A stretch of 64,000 nucleotides of DNA from positions 17,107,692 to 17,171,691 of the forward strand of contig NC_092367.1 in assembly GCF_030848805.1 (NCBI RefSeq). The letters run 5' to 3'. Of this stretch, positions 13,101-25,410 are shown in pieces (the first letter of the stretch is position 1; every line of letters begins with the position of its first letter). The DNA is from Temnothorax longispinosus (lineage: Eukaryota > Arthropoda > Insecta > Hymenoptera > Formicidae). The notes under the pieces are model-generated. The model was not told where the DNA came from, searched no databases, and saw only the letters and a program-made list of their open reading frames with translations. A program made the position numbers and the translations under genes.

Positions 13101-15591
13101 CGGATTCTTTTTTGTTATCTTTATTATACTTTGTATTTAATATGTATATCTATATTTAATGTTTTTTTCTATTGGAATAATCGTTACTCATAATTTTCGT
13201 GTTAATTTATAATCTCGGATAATCGACGTTTTACTGTACAATGTAGGGATAGTTTGATTTTCCATGACATGTACCGAAGTTAAATGATTGCCGCGTGAAC
13301 GCGCGCATTTATAATTAAGTGATTAATATATGCGCACTTACGTATTGAGCCCATCGGAGAAAATGTGTAGAAATTTTATGTCGCGTCTTGGCCGCAGATT
13401 GTATACTCTTTTGCAGTTCGTTTTTATATAGAAATTTATGTTAAATGCATGTTTGTTATATTTTTTATCGTACGAATATCAGAACACATATGATTATTAT
13501 TATCGTTGGCTAAAAGAGCATTACTATTGTCATTGCTATTGCCGCTACTTCTACTATTGCGATCATGATACTATTATTAAGTCACTCTCTTAATCTACTA
13601 TTACTATCGCTCAAATCTCTTTCTCTGTATACATATATTATTGATAACTTCATTATATATTATTGCGAGTGGCATTGTCGTTAGAGATATTTTAATTACC
13701 GGTATTGCAAATACATTGTATTAATTGCGTCTGCAAAAATGTTTAATAGTTAGATACATAAAACATATCAAGAACGTCACACGATTAGCATAACATGCGT
13801 TTCTCGAATTCTTCCTTTTCTTTCTTATTTTTACTCCCATATAACAGATCACCAGTTACCCGTGAACATAATTAACAACGTCTACGCATTTAATGTTAAT
13901 AACATTTAGTAAAATCCCGATTATATAGCAAAATTAATTAATTTTATTGTATGTTATATTCGTATTGTTCCTGCACACAATTCTCTTTATTTATCATTTA
14001 TGGAGATCTAGAATGTCTGATACGCACTGTATAGAACCGTTAATAATAAACGGCTTTGATTGTACAAGGTGGTTATTAGCGATACAGTCAGATAATTTTA
14101 TTTCAAAAGAAAATTAAAAATGCAGAATGAAATTTTTCTGCACGAAGCTTGGTCCAGAAAGTTTTTCCGAATCTAAAATTGGGAAATTAGTAGCATTTCT
14201 TCTGTTTTAAGTTTGCAGGTTTCACCGGTATTGTGCCATTAACTAGACAAATTAATTTTAATAATAATTATCAAAAAAAATATGAATAAATATTTAATAT
14301 TCTGTTTAAAAGAATTGTCTTGATATTTTACAAATAACATATTCAATTTTAATTAATCTTTGCTATTTTTGTAGTTGAAAAGACGTTGAATTTATTTATT
14401 CATATTTTGATTGCTTCAGAAAAACGATAAAGACAACTAAAAAGAACTAATAAAATAACTGAAAAGAACTTGCTTACAAATATACATATACAATGTACAT
14501 TGAGATTTGAGGATTAGATAGTCGCTTTATATGACTTTCCTCGACATTTTCGTTACGGGAAAATCTATTTCAAGTCCGTTGATGTTGAAATCCAAGATTG
14601 TATATCGCAGAACACCTTGTATAGTCGAAAGATAGGTGATAAGTAAGATAGGATCGTACGTGTACGATTCGAAAATGTGTGTAAGATGATTCCTTTGCTA
14701 CGCACAACCCGGAATCGTCAATCAAGATCTGTTCTGATGTATTTGACGAAGGCTTTTCAGTACTGTATGTTAAATTTTTCTTTTATAAATCCTTATACGG
14801 TATGTTGAAAATATACATTTTACTGTTAAGACGATGTATCATATTCTGCAAAAATGTGAGAAATTCATTATCGGGTTTTCATCATTCATAATTACGGATG
14901 ATTACAGCATTCAGCTCGTGCGTTCTTCGCTGTACTGTAATTGTATAGCGCGGAAAACGTGTAAGGGAACGATTTTCGCACAAGGAGTCTGAATAACGAG
15001 AGATCTCTCAAAGTGGTAAAGGTGATAAACCTAGACAAATTTTTAGTAGATAATTTAGAGAGTAAGACAGGTGCAGATGTGCTAGGAAAAAAGCACTTTT
15101 TACCGAAAAAGTGTTGAGATGAATTTTAATTTGAGGAATTGGAAACGGAAGCCTCGCTTGCCATATGTAATCTTAATAAAACATTTTCAGACGGCTTTTC
15201 GATGTTTTCCTTTTACTATAAGCCATGAGTTCCACATGCTAACTCTTAATTAATACGAGAATTAGTTCTTTTCCGCGATAACACTTTTTATCCGCGATAT
15301 TAAAAAATATTACACTAACGATCGAGATCTCACAAGAACATCGTTCTGCAATACATTCCCTTTATTTTTTAACGTACCCGATTCATCAATGCAAAAGTTT
15401 ACTTCTCGTAGATACGGTAGATACTCTTAAATAATAATCCTTGTATTGGATACTGGATGCTATTGTAGATTCATCGAATTCCTATGGAATGCGTCATGGA
15501 AATCTGATTACAGCGTTGAGTGAATAAATTTATAAGTATGCATGTTACGCAGCATGGCGTCATGCATGCAACACAGATATACAAAACTCTC

Positions 15592-15597
<6 letters not shown>
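10153..15597 (+). other. Homer 3'UTR and long gene-poor AT-rich tract
   Basis: The 5.4 kb after the Homer stop contain no exon I can recognise. Candidate poly(A) signals (AATAAA) lie near 11540, 11568 and 14043, so a long 3'UTR with alternative ends is possible. 13490-13640 is low-complexity ATT/ACT-rich. Paired motifs 'cactgtgggacac' (~11119) and 'gtgtcccactctg' (~12290) are inverted relative to each other and may bound a 1.2 kb old element. Confidence 0.5.

Positions 15598-15636
<39 letters not shown>
15598..15636. repeat. (TA)n microsatellite
   Basis: About 39 bp of uninterrupted TA repeats immediately left of the large palindromic element. Confidence 0.9.
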
Positions 15637-15639
<3 letters not shown>

Positions 15640-15641
<2 letters not shown>

Positions 15642-15823
15642 GGCGTTATTATAATAGTTTAAAGTGATTGTGTTTTTAACAAAGTGTCAGTTATGCCAAA
15701 TCGACAAATGACAAGTGTCCAAAATTACAAAAGCCGATTACTCTCAAGCGAATTTTTAATATAGTTTTATCTTTAAACTTTAATTACTATCGGCTTTAGT
15801 ACTATTAAGTAATAAAGTAGTAT

Positions 15824-15900
<77 letters not shown>

Positions 15901-16060
15901 TAGCCGATATAGTAATTAAAGTTTAAAGATAAAACTATATTAAAAATTCGCTTGAGAGCAATCGGTTTTTGTGATTTTGGACACTTGGTCATTTATCGGT
16001 TTGACATAACTGACACTTTGTTAAAAACATAATCACTTTAAACTATTATAATAACGCCTC
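15640..16060. mobile_element. Large palindromic (foldback) MITE with (TA)n core
   Basis: Two arms of about 185 bp are nearly perfect reverse complements. The left arm starts GAGGCGTTATTATAATAG and the right arm ends CTATTATAATAACGCCTC. They flank a (TA)n core at about 15825-15895. No open reading frame is present. The arms differ at only scattered positions, so it is fairly young or constrained. Confidence 0.85.
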
Positions 16061-17029
16061 GATATATTACAATACGTTTATTTATAGTTCAGTCTCATTC
16101 TGCGGTTCACAGGAAAACGCGTGACTTCCGAGGCACTCCGTGATGCGTGCCGATTTCGTCACGCATTCTACGTGCAAAAGAACGTCACGATTTGTTCTCA
16201 TTGAGTCAAGGATTATGAATCACGTATACTTCGTGAGTAACATCCATTACGAGATGAAAGGAATACGTAATAAATGATACATTCTGAGTTTCATGTAACT
16301 GCACCAGCAAAATACTTCACATATAAGCTTTTATCCATATTTGCTTTTCTCTTATTTAGAAAAGAACGACAAAGATAACAATCAAGATGATCTTACGTAA
16401 AATAATAAGTTAAAAGTCAAAACGAAATTTTCTCTCCCAAGTTTTTTCAAGCTGTATGACACAAAATGATTCAAGCTTTATAACATATTCTTCAATTAAT
16501 AAGAAATATAAGGAATATCTTTACGCATGGTACGATTAAAATCTTAACACACAGTCATACATAATTAAAATCATGATACAATTAAATAAAATCGTGACCC
16601 TTATAAATCCTTTCAACATACAGTTCCAATATTTTTTACTAATTGTAGATATACAAAGGTTCTCCAAGAGCTTTGTAAAATTTATATCTATCCAAAGTTA
16701 AAGATGAACATAATGAACAACTCTATGTTACAGAACTTCAATATACAAATCATCATACTATTGTCAAATCATCATGTAGCGACTATTGTTGCCTCTCCAA
16801 TTTGTGCAGATCATTAAAATTAGAGATAATTTGTAAATCAGTAATGAGATATAATTCAGTAATCAATATAATAGTCGAGTGATGTAATACATCCGGCTTT
16901 TTGGTATCTTATATACATTGTTTTCATTATAGTCTTATCGATCTCATATATGGCATCAGTCCGACAGTTCATTCGCCATCTCTTGGCTCACTACAGGATA
17001 TTCCGTTCTCCACGTCACTACTCGGTGCT
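16061..17029. other. Gene-free AT-rich DNA upstream of annexin
   Basis: No coding exon or RNA gene is recognised. Confidence 0.5.
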
Positions 17030-17195
17030 ACGTCGACAACCCCACCAACACACATTCTCTCACTCTCTCTCTCTCCTCAATGCTGTCTTTAATATCGCCG
17101 CTGTCTGCCCGTTCCCACACCCAGTTAGTGAAGCATTCGCATTCGTGTAGAAGATTGCGACGAAGTATTCCGAAAGCCGGCATCCTGCGCAAATT
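17030..17195 (+). promoter_or_regulatory. Candidate annexin 5'UTR first exon (distal)
   Basis: A moderately GC-rich patch with a CT-rich stretch ends in a strong donor (ATT|GTAAGTG after 17195). The first coding exon of annexin is preceded by an acceptor (ttcag at 19289-19293), so a non-coding upstream exon is required. The left boundary is not determined. Confidence 0.4.
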
Positions 17196-18399
17196 GTAAG
17201 TGAAGTTATAAGTTCTAACGCAAGTGAAAATTATTTAAAATAAATCATGATCTGAACAGCCGGCACTTAAACTGTTATTACTAAAGTTAACATAAAATTA
17301 TTTAAAAAATAATTTTAAGAGATTAATATGCTATTATAAATAGGCATAATCAGTTTGCATCGATACGACTGTTGTGTGTGACTTCCATTACATAGCTGAC
17401 CATGGCATGATTGACTATAAGTTGTATCAGCATATTAATCATGTTATATATGTCGCTTGACCTCAATAATCTTGGCCTGTCAAATTCTAAATGTGATTTA
17501 AATGTAATCAATGATTTATTACGCAACCTCTGTTGAGATACTGACAGCTTAGTTCACCAATAAAATGAATAAACAGATTACTCATTTTCCCACAATCAAT
17601 TATATATCATCAAAATTCGATAAAGCTTGACATCAACAATTTTAAGACAGCCTTGGGAAAATTATAGACAGCGTTATTTCTTTTACGAGATATAATACAA
17701 TTAAAGTTTGCTGAATTTAATCATCGTTATTTCACAAACAATTAAAAACTAATATTGAAAACTCTTTCGGGCATATATTGAATTATTTTTTCTCAAAAGC
17801 ACATCATGCATTTGTATTCTTCTCTGAGCAAGAGAACGGTCATTAAGTTCACGTGAATCATTGTGGGAACCAGAGAGTGAATAAGAAACAAAAGTTACAC
17901 CGTACTTCCGTCATCATTGTCAATTATATTAATGGACTACGTATATAAGTATGTATCTTATACTTTAAACTTTTCCCGTTAAGACACGTAATCATCATTA
18001 ATATTTCGCGTTGCGAGACCAGTCATCAGTGTAATGAGTCGAACAATCGGGGTCGATTTCATGCTTCTTTTTTCCATTAGAAGCATTCATCCACTTCCTG
18101 GCGTCGTAGTGTCTCGAAAGCGATGGCTTTGGCAAGGACTGCTTTCGACGCGCATATACCCAACGCTGAAAAATCAGAAGTTATTGCGGTCAATGTCGAA
18201 TTATTGTTGGAAAAAAAGAGCAGAATACCGCAAGCGGATTGAAATCAATTCCGTTAATTGGACATTATCATCAATAATTTAACTAATTTGTTACGCGTAT
18301 CCATTACTTAATACTAAGAGAATAAGAGAAGCACGGAGTAATATTAAAATTCACGGCTTGATAGCTCGAATAATTAGGAGCTATTCGCGGCGGTGTTTC

Positions 18400-18689
18400 G
18401 CATTTAAAGACCACGTGAGAGTCACGGACCGGTACCGGTCTAATCCGCGCTGTGTCATCCAATTCCGGGTTTCATCCGGCAAAAAATACCGAACCGTCGA
18501 ACCGGTGCCTTTCGTAGTCGACGCGATACGAACGCGTATTCGCCCCACCAGCGAATTCCTTTCCTCTTCTCTCTGCTGCTTCTCGACGGAAGAGGCTCTC
18601 AGCGACGGAGAACGCTGGGTGCGGGCCGTTAGTTAGTCGGCAATCAGAACCGGTACCGTTCCCCGGAAAGAGCGTCGCCGTCGGAAAAG
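18400..18689 (+). promoter_or_regulatory. Candidate annexin 5'UTR first exon (proximal alternative)
   Basis: A CpG-rich patch ends with GGAAAAG|GTAAAG at 18689, a possible donor for splicing to the acceptor at 19293. With the 17 kb candidate it suggests two promoters. Open frames here (for example 18358-18636) have no recognisable domain. Confidence 0.4.
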
Positions 18690-19305
18690 GTAAAGCAAGC
18701 CACACCCTGGAGCGTCACTTCGCCGGTATCCGATCGATATGATCCTGCGGTATATATCCTGCGAAATAGCGTGTTCACTTCGTCATCTAAAATCGAAGTG
18801 ATACAACAGATTCTCAATAATCATGTAGCAACAGGCGAATGGATGGCGGGGTGTTACTCGATGACATCATCGTCACGAACGTGAGGCGTATCTGAAACGA
18901 GTCAAGGACGCAAGCACCGCGTCGCCGGATCGCGTGTTTGCACTTACATTAACCGTGACAGATGAGAATTATCATCGCAGAGCGTCGCTTTCTTAATGAC
19001 AATTACAATTTTCACGTTACAATAAAGCGCCGCTATTATAACGCAAAGAATTTTACTACAAAATAATTCACGTTTTCTACAGTCCTCTTAGATACCAGTA
19101 TTAATGAATAATTAATAATCTAATATCTAGAGATCGGAAAGTTGAAAAGTTTAAGGAAGGGCTATCAAAATCATCTATCTAAAGTTTAACAATAAAATCT
19201 TTGCTCCCGAAATTAGTCATCAATGAATAATTAATTAATTCTGGATTCTTAATTTCTCACTTGATATAAAATACATATTTAAAATGATTTCAGATAACCA
19301 GCAAG

Positions 19306-22300
19306 ATGGCAGCTAGCCAGTATTATCATGTACAGGTAATTTATATGTTAATATCTTATAGCATCGCAATAACAGTTTCACAATATAGTGGCTGAGCAAG
19401 ATAAATGACTCATCTCGTTATTTCCATACAGTTTTAATCTCTTATATCCATCAAACATTCTAAACGAATGACTTTTATAACTTCTGTAGCGTGTTTTTAA
19501 AGTCAGAAAGAGAAAGAATGTCCAATCGAATTATTGCTAACGACACGAAAAATCGACGTCAACTGATCAAAAAATAAAGTTATGTATAAATCTTGCTAAG
19601 AATGAGTCATTCATCGATACGTTAATATTAAAAACGATCGCGTCACTACTTCTCTTTAAAATTAGCGTTAAATGCGTAATTTAAGAAAAGCGTGTTTAAA
19701 AATACTTTTCTTACTTTTCTTACTTTTCTTACGTTATTAAATTGAAAAGATTTGTCATATTCGCCAAATAAGGTTGAAAATAAACTTTCAGTGAAATCGA
19801 AGCAGGATTGCTTCGCCACACAGGCTTATTCTGTTGTATTTCCGAGATTTTCTATTAACTATTTAAGATATGACTGGATAGAAAAACGACAAGTCTTTCC
19901 AACTAAATAAGTATACCTATATAAAAAAAAATTAAACAAATTATATAAATTAATTTTAGTATACTAATTAGTGAGCTCGGTATACATTTAATATCATTCA
20001 TTGTGAGAGTATCCGTCGACAATCGTTTTGAGACTAAAAATGCTTCCAGTGCACGCCCACCGTGTATCCGGCCGATCCTTTCGATCCCGAGGCAGATGCG
20101 AGCCTCCTACGAGCTGCGATGAAGGGTTTCGGGACTGACGAGCAGGCCATCATCGACGTCTTGGCTCATCGCGGCATCGTGCAGCGATTGGAGATCGCCG
20201 ACAAATTCAAGACAATGTACGGCAAGGATCTAATCTCCGAGCTGAAGTCTGAGTTGGCCGGAAACTTTGAGAAAGCCATCCTGGCTCTAATGACGCCTCT
20301 TCCCGAGTATTATGCCAAGGAGTTGCACGAAGCTATTTCCGGTATGGGTACCGACGAGGGTGCGCTCATCGAGGTCCTCGCGTCTCTGAGCAACTACGGC
20401 ATCAAGACGATATCAGCCGTTTACAAGGATCGTAAGTTTCGATGCAGCATATCTTCCAAGATCGATCTTGCCTCCAATTTACAGCCTTCATCCTGCATAG
20501 GACAGAAATTTCATTTGGAGAAACGCACTGTATTTTATTGTCTAGTTTCGATCGATTCTGAACTACGTAGTTTGTGAATATATTCTTGATTTATTTCCCT
20601 AGTGTATGATAACGAGCTGGAAGACGACCTCAAGAGCGATACCTCCGGTTATTTCAAGAGACTTTTGGTGTCGTTGTGTTGCGTGAGTAACAGTTAGAAG
20701 ATAATATATACGTAACTCCGCGCAATTGTCCTGTCAGACAATTTCTGTAATTTTTTGATCAACGATTAGGCCAGCAGAAACGAAAGTCCTGACGTCGATG
20801 AGGAGGCCGCGCGTGAGGACGCCGAGAGGCTCCTTGCCGCTGGTGAGGGACAGTGGGGTACCGACGAGAGCACTTTCAACGCAATCCTCATTACCAAGAG
20901 TTTTCCGCAATTGCGAAGAATCTTCAAGGAATACGAACGCCTTGCCGGACACACCTTGCAGCACGCTATCAAGCGAGAATTCTCTGGTTCTGTTGAAGAC
21001 GGCTACTTAGCTGTGGGTAAGAAATCAAATAGATTAAATACAATCGATATGATTGACTCATTATTCCTTATATTCAGTAAGTTATTCCTTATCTCTATTA
21101 ATCGTGCCGTTTCTTTTCTTTTTTTTACACGCATTTACTTATCTATTGCTCTATAACTGTAACTGGCCTTCTTTCAGTGAAATGCGCCTGCGACAAGACG
21201 GCTTATTTCGCGGAAAGACTGTACAAAGCTATGCGTGGGATGGGCACGACCGATTCGACGTTGATACGCATCATTGTGGCGCGATCGGAGATCGACCTGG
21301 GCGACATTAAGGATACTTATGAGAGACTTTACGGAAAGTCCCTTGCGGCAGCCATCGATGTAAGTGAAACACGCTGCTTCCTGAAACAGTAATAATTTCA
21401 CGCTAATTATTACTCCGGCCGTTCCGTTTGCTCCTTTTATCGCATTTTATTTATAATTGTGTTCTTATTTCCGCAGCAGTAAAGTTAATAAAAAGACAGA
21501 AAAATGCAATAACATAATACAAATAAACATATAAATATAATATTAATAAAAATACAAGTCTAAACAGAATCTTTTTAATGACAAATTCTTAGGTGAAATT
21601 CAAACAATTTCTTTCCGTAATTCAGATTTTATCGAAAATGTTTAGACTCAATTTAATTCCATCGCTTAAATTCTACGGCTTTTACTCATTCACCTAATAC
21701 AGTAATGCTTTATATCTCCAACCGAGGTGTTAAATTACGCATTCACATCATAATTCTCTCTTTTATACTTATACGCATTCGCAGTCGCTAAACTACAATA
21801 AAATAATAACAATCTGTTAACTCACATATACACTGTATATCTATCAGCACCATATAACTTTCCATAAATTTCAGGACGACTGTTCAGGCGACTACAAGAG
21901 ACTCTTGCTTACCCTTCTCGGATGAAAATATTTCAATCGTGCAACAGACCCTTTTATTGAAAATTACTTCGCGGAGATTGTATAGCGCTTCGTTATCTTC
22001 TGCAAAGATCTTGGTTTATTTAATTCCTTATGTTACGCTGGTTGTTAATGGTGAATATATGGTTTTACTCGTGTTATTTATATGTTTTGCGCTTGTTCGG
22101 AGTGACGCAACGTGTGTAAAACGATCGAGTTATAAATAGGAAACGTGTACATACAACGCAATGTGTACACGGATTTCTGCGAAGATCGAGTGAAAATAGA
22201 TCTGATTGGCAAATTATATACTAGTATAAATTAAGTGTGATTATTAATTTAAACGAAAATTCGTCTCTCACTGTACTAATTACATTAATCGGTTCATCCA

Positions 22301-22707
22301 TCTCTGACTGCATGCATGCTTGTATTTAGTTGTATGTATACATAAATACATGAACGTCACGATTTGCCTTGAGTTGATGTTAGCTTTTAATTTTCCTACA
22401 TTCTTTTTTGCATTTACAGGACGACTGCGGCGACGACTTTAAGCGGCTTCTGATCGCGCTATTGAATTAATGAGCTCGAGAAGAATTATTTTCGTTACTA
22501 AGAACTCAGACATATTTAACACTAAATGTTAATAATCCGAAAGCATGCAAATGTAACGCATACATTTATCTGCAATAAACGTATACATTCGCAAATATTA
22601 TGTCCTCGGCTCATTTTACTGATAATATGCAACAATATCTTTGTTTTCTTTTCTAGGACGATTGCGCCGCCGAGTGGAAAAGACTATTGATAGCAATGTT
22701 GAATTAA
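19306..22707 (+). CDS. AnxB9: Annexin (AnxB9-like) with alternative C-termini
   Basis: Common exons are 19306-19335 (MAASQYYHVQ), 20050-20431, 20603-20682, 20770-21016 and 21178-21359, plus one of three last exons; each version encodes 323 residues. Four annexin repeats (~22-90, ~95-160, ~180-245, ~255-320) carry type-2 calcium loops: MKGFGTDEQAI, ISGMGTDEGAL, GQWGTDEST and MRGMGTTDST. Annexins bind acidic phospholipids in a Ca2+-dependent way; fly AnxB9 acts with spectrin in membrane trafficking and multivesicular body formation. The start codon lies just after an acceptor (19293), so the 5'UTR is spliced. Coordinates span to the end of the third alternative last exon. Confidence 0.96.
21875..21925 (+). 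CDS. AnxB9: Annexin alternative last exon a
   Basis: Follows acceptor ATTTCAG and encodes DDCSGDYKRLLLTLLG then stop (17 codons). It joins in phase 0 to the exon ending at 21359 (AAAID) and completes annexin repeat IV with the conserved GDYKRLLL helix. Confidence 0.9.
   Translation, partial: DDCSGDYKRLLLTLLG
22420..22470 (+). CDS. AnxB9: Annexin alternative last exon b
   Basis: Follows acceptor TTTACAG and encodes DDCGDDFKRLLIALLN then stop, the same length and phase as exon a. A poly(A) signal AATAAA lies at 22574-22579, about 105 bases downstream, so transcripts could end here. Confidence 0.9.
   Translation, partial: DDCGDDFKRLLIALLN
22574..22579 (+). terminator. Poly(A) signal after annexin exon b
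   Basis: AATAAA in the context TGCAATAAACG, between alternative last exons b and c. It is suitably placed to end transcripts using exon b. Confidence 0.6.
22657..22707 (+). CDS. AnxB9: Annexin alternative last exon c
   Basis: Follows acceptor TTTCTAG and encodes DDCAAEWKRLLIAMLN then stop. The frame and exon length match a and b; Trp replaces the aromatic Tyr/Phe. Its 3' half was copied to 26113-26143 by the tandem duplication. Confidence 0.9.
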   Translation, partial: DDCAAEWKRLLIAMLN

Positions 22708-23120
22708 GAGTAGCTATAATTGCGCGAGATAAATGTAACACAGGGAAAAATAATATTTGAAACCAATGGAGTATAATGTACAAAACATTTTTAATACATA
22801 ATCAATTATTCAATTAGTAATATGCATTTCAGATCTATAACATTACAATGTAATGTGAAATACGATGTAATGTTTACAATTACATTTTAAAATATAATTA
22901 TAGCTTTGTTTTACTTACACGAACACATAGACGTATATATACTTTTTCAAATGCATATAAATGCAATAAAAAACATTGGACCTTTGGTCCATTAATCAAA
23001 ACTTAATCATTATGACATGGCATGAAAATAAAAGAAACTTATATTACTTAGATTGTCTTTGAAATAAATTTGATGTTACGTTACTTAGTTTATATGAAGA
23101 TTCACTGTTCGGTACATTAT

Positions 23121-24598
23121 TCACACCATGACTACACTGGGTAATGTATCTTCTGTCATTTTAAATGGTGACAACTTATTTTCTATATATTCTATTTTCT
23201 TACGTAATTCAGCTTGGATGCAACCTAATTTTATTTTAGAAATTGTAAGTTTCATTATCCTTCCTGTAATCTCGAAGCATGCGTGAAAGTCATCGGATTT
23301 ATAGTTTATATCGTAAATACGCAAGCAAACTTCAACGTCCAGCGCGTCTACAATGTCCTCTCCGAAGCAAATAGGCGGTGGATTTCGAGCTAAAAAAATT
23401 CATATTCTGTTCATTGAAATACGACACTGCACACATCTCGCTTGTAATCACAAATGTTACCTGAAACTGTCTCGTTATAAATCGTAAAGTCGTTATACGT
23501 CACTGTGAGCGAGACTCCATAGTCGTTCTCTAAATAAGTTGCATTTATGCATACTGTATCAACATTGAAATATATTAGTATTAAGTAATTATTATAGTTT
23601 ATAGTACGGATTACAAGTAATTATATACTCACACTTTCCGTCCATAGAGATTGCATCCCACTCTAAACGCTTACAGCATCCACAGTTATGTTTAATGCAT
23701 TTGCAACCATTATCATACGTTTTCATATTATATTCACCTAAAAAATATTTATATATTTAAATACTTACACATATATATGCATTTCTTATACTGGCATTTT
23801 ATACATTTGACAAAAATTTACCGGCAAGAAATTTCAATATAATTAACACATTAGTTGGAGAATTATAATTATGCATTAAGTGGAAATTTTCAAAGTATAG
23901 TAATATAGCCTATTTTCCTCATATTACACAAAATTACAACGTTTCGAGTTAAATGCAGCATAAAATATCCAGATAGCAAAACGTCTGTCATATTTACGAA
24001 ATATGTCCGTAAAGTGACGAGCGTTGCGCAATAATATATAAAGCTAGCTGTGTCCGCAAATGCTCAGCAATAATATTGAATTTGTTTCAAACAACAGTTT
24101 ATTCAATATTTGTCATTTTTCCAGCAACAGTTTTCGCCCAGAGGCTTTGTTGATGTACAGTCTACATATTATTGGTAGAAATAATTTACATATTGTTGCT
24201 GCAAACAGTTTGCAGCAATAAAATTTACATATTTTTGCTGCAAAAATACCATAAATACGAATCTTATTGTTAGACAAGCTAACGATTCATATGTTTACGC
24301 AATGTGTGTGGCAGCAATACATAAATATTGTTTTCAGCAATATACGATTGCATGACTTCGCACACTCACGTTTTGCTATCGGGGTAATAATGTATAAAAA
24401 TATCCCGTAGACACATATTCTAAAACGTTATCAAAGAAAGTATATTTAATAAATACTGTTCGTCCCGATGTGGTCCAATACGTTCGATTCCAGCGACGTT
24501 ATCGCATCTTGACCCGTCGCTTCTTCCGCGACTCCGGCGAAGAATAACATTCCGATAAAGGCAACGCTCGTAATATCGAAGCAACGTAATCGTCCCAT
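23121..24598 (-). CDS. Secreted cysteine-rich DUF4773-like protein, copy A
   Basis: Exons on the minus strand are 24457-24598, 23633-23737, 23461-23553 and 23121-23389, about 202 residues. A hydrophobic N-terminal segment (SVAFIGMLFFAGVAEEA) looks like a signal peptide. The mature part has a CKCIKHNCGCC cluster, TYLENDYGVSLTVTYND, ARNPPPICF, EVCLRIYDI, HACFEI and LGCIQ, the cysteine and NPPPxC layout I associate with the insect family DUF4773, of unknown function. Compared with copy B it lacks a 23-residue segment, and the original first-exon donor is displaced by about 85 bp of extra sequence with an in-frame stop. My model uses the weak donor A|GTATTT at 24457, which keeps phase. It could instead be a decaying pseudogene. 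Confidence 0.65.
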
Positions 24599-25002
24599 AT
24601 TTACTTTTTAGCTCTGTTTAGTCCTAATACTTGATGTCAAATCTCGTCAGAGATATCGTTTCGTAATATAATAACTTCTCAATAACTGCAATGTCCTCCT
24701 CTGCTTTTCCCTCTCGATTGTGAATTGTTGTGAATCTCTCCGCCCTCCGGCGAACTGCGATAAGTGCGAACTGTACGACTTTTGTTTTCTGCTGATGCCG
24801 CGCGAAATACGAACGGGCGAGCAAGGATAAATTCTTGAATTCTTCCGCTCCCCTCCAACCCGGAAGAAATACCGGGGAGCCGGAGCAGTCTCGTCCATAG
24901 AATGCAGTAAGCATAGACGCGCGTTTTGAGTATTTCTGTACCCTGCTTTAGAAAGAGAAAGGAAGTTCCGATTAAACTCGAATAAAATTCGAACTTGGCA
25001 TC

Positions 25003-25175
25003 TACTACGTTTACGCGAGCGTTATTTCTGTAGTAACTTACGATAATTCCTTCGCGTAAATGGGATTTTGTAGTAACTTACGATAATTTACTCCGCGTAA
25101 ACGAGTGAATTATCGTAATTAAGTTACTAATACAGAAGATAACAGAAGTAATCGCGCTCGCATATGTACGTAGTA
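25003..25175. mobile_element. MITE-like element, family 'CTACGTTTACGCGAGCG', copy 1
   Basis: Begins CTACTACGTTTACGCGAGC and ends in its imperfect reverse complement (GCGCTCGCATATGTACGTAGTAG). Internal repeats of GTAGTAACTTACGATAAT appear. A second copy is at 28632-28782. It has no coding capacity and is absent from the equivalent place in duplication unit 2 (about 30480). Confidence 0.75.
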
Positions 25176-25181
25176 GTAGTA

Positions 25182-25345
25182 AAGGCCATTGCACGTAACA
25201 AAGTTTTAGTTTTAATCGTAAGGCCGTAAAATAGACCAATCACACTTGTTATTCTTCAAGCGCGAGGAGAATAATCGACTGTGATTGGTCTATTTTCTTA
25301 CAACCTTACGATTATGACTAAAACTTTGTTACGTGCAATGGCCTT
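25182..25345. mobile_element. Palindromic MITE-like element 'AAGGCCATTGCACGTAAC'
   Basis: Arms of about 65 bp: starts AAGGCCATTGCACGTAACA and ends TGTTACGTGCAATGGCCTT. Internal inverted copies of GTAAGG..CAAAATAGACCAATCAC are present. It abuts the preceding element and is absent from unit 2. Confidence 0.8.
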
Positions 25346-25410
25346 AAGGCTTAGAGCTCTAGTAGTAGAGAGGAAATAAAGGCACGGATATAGTATATAA
25401 TTCGATGCTA

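Noticed and set aside
15820..15900. Possible AT-rich replication or matrix-attachment site
   Set aside because: It is the (TA)n core of a palindromic transposon-like element; nothing else supports an origin or attachment role.
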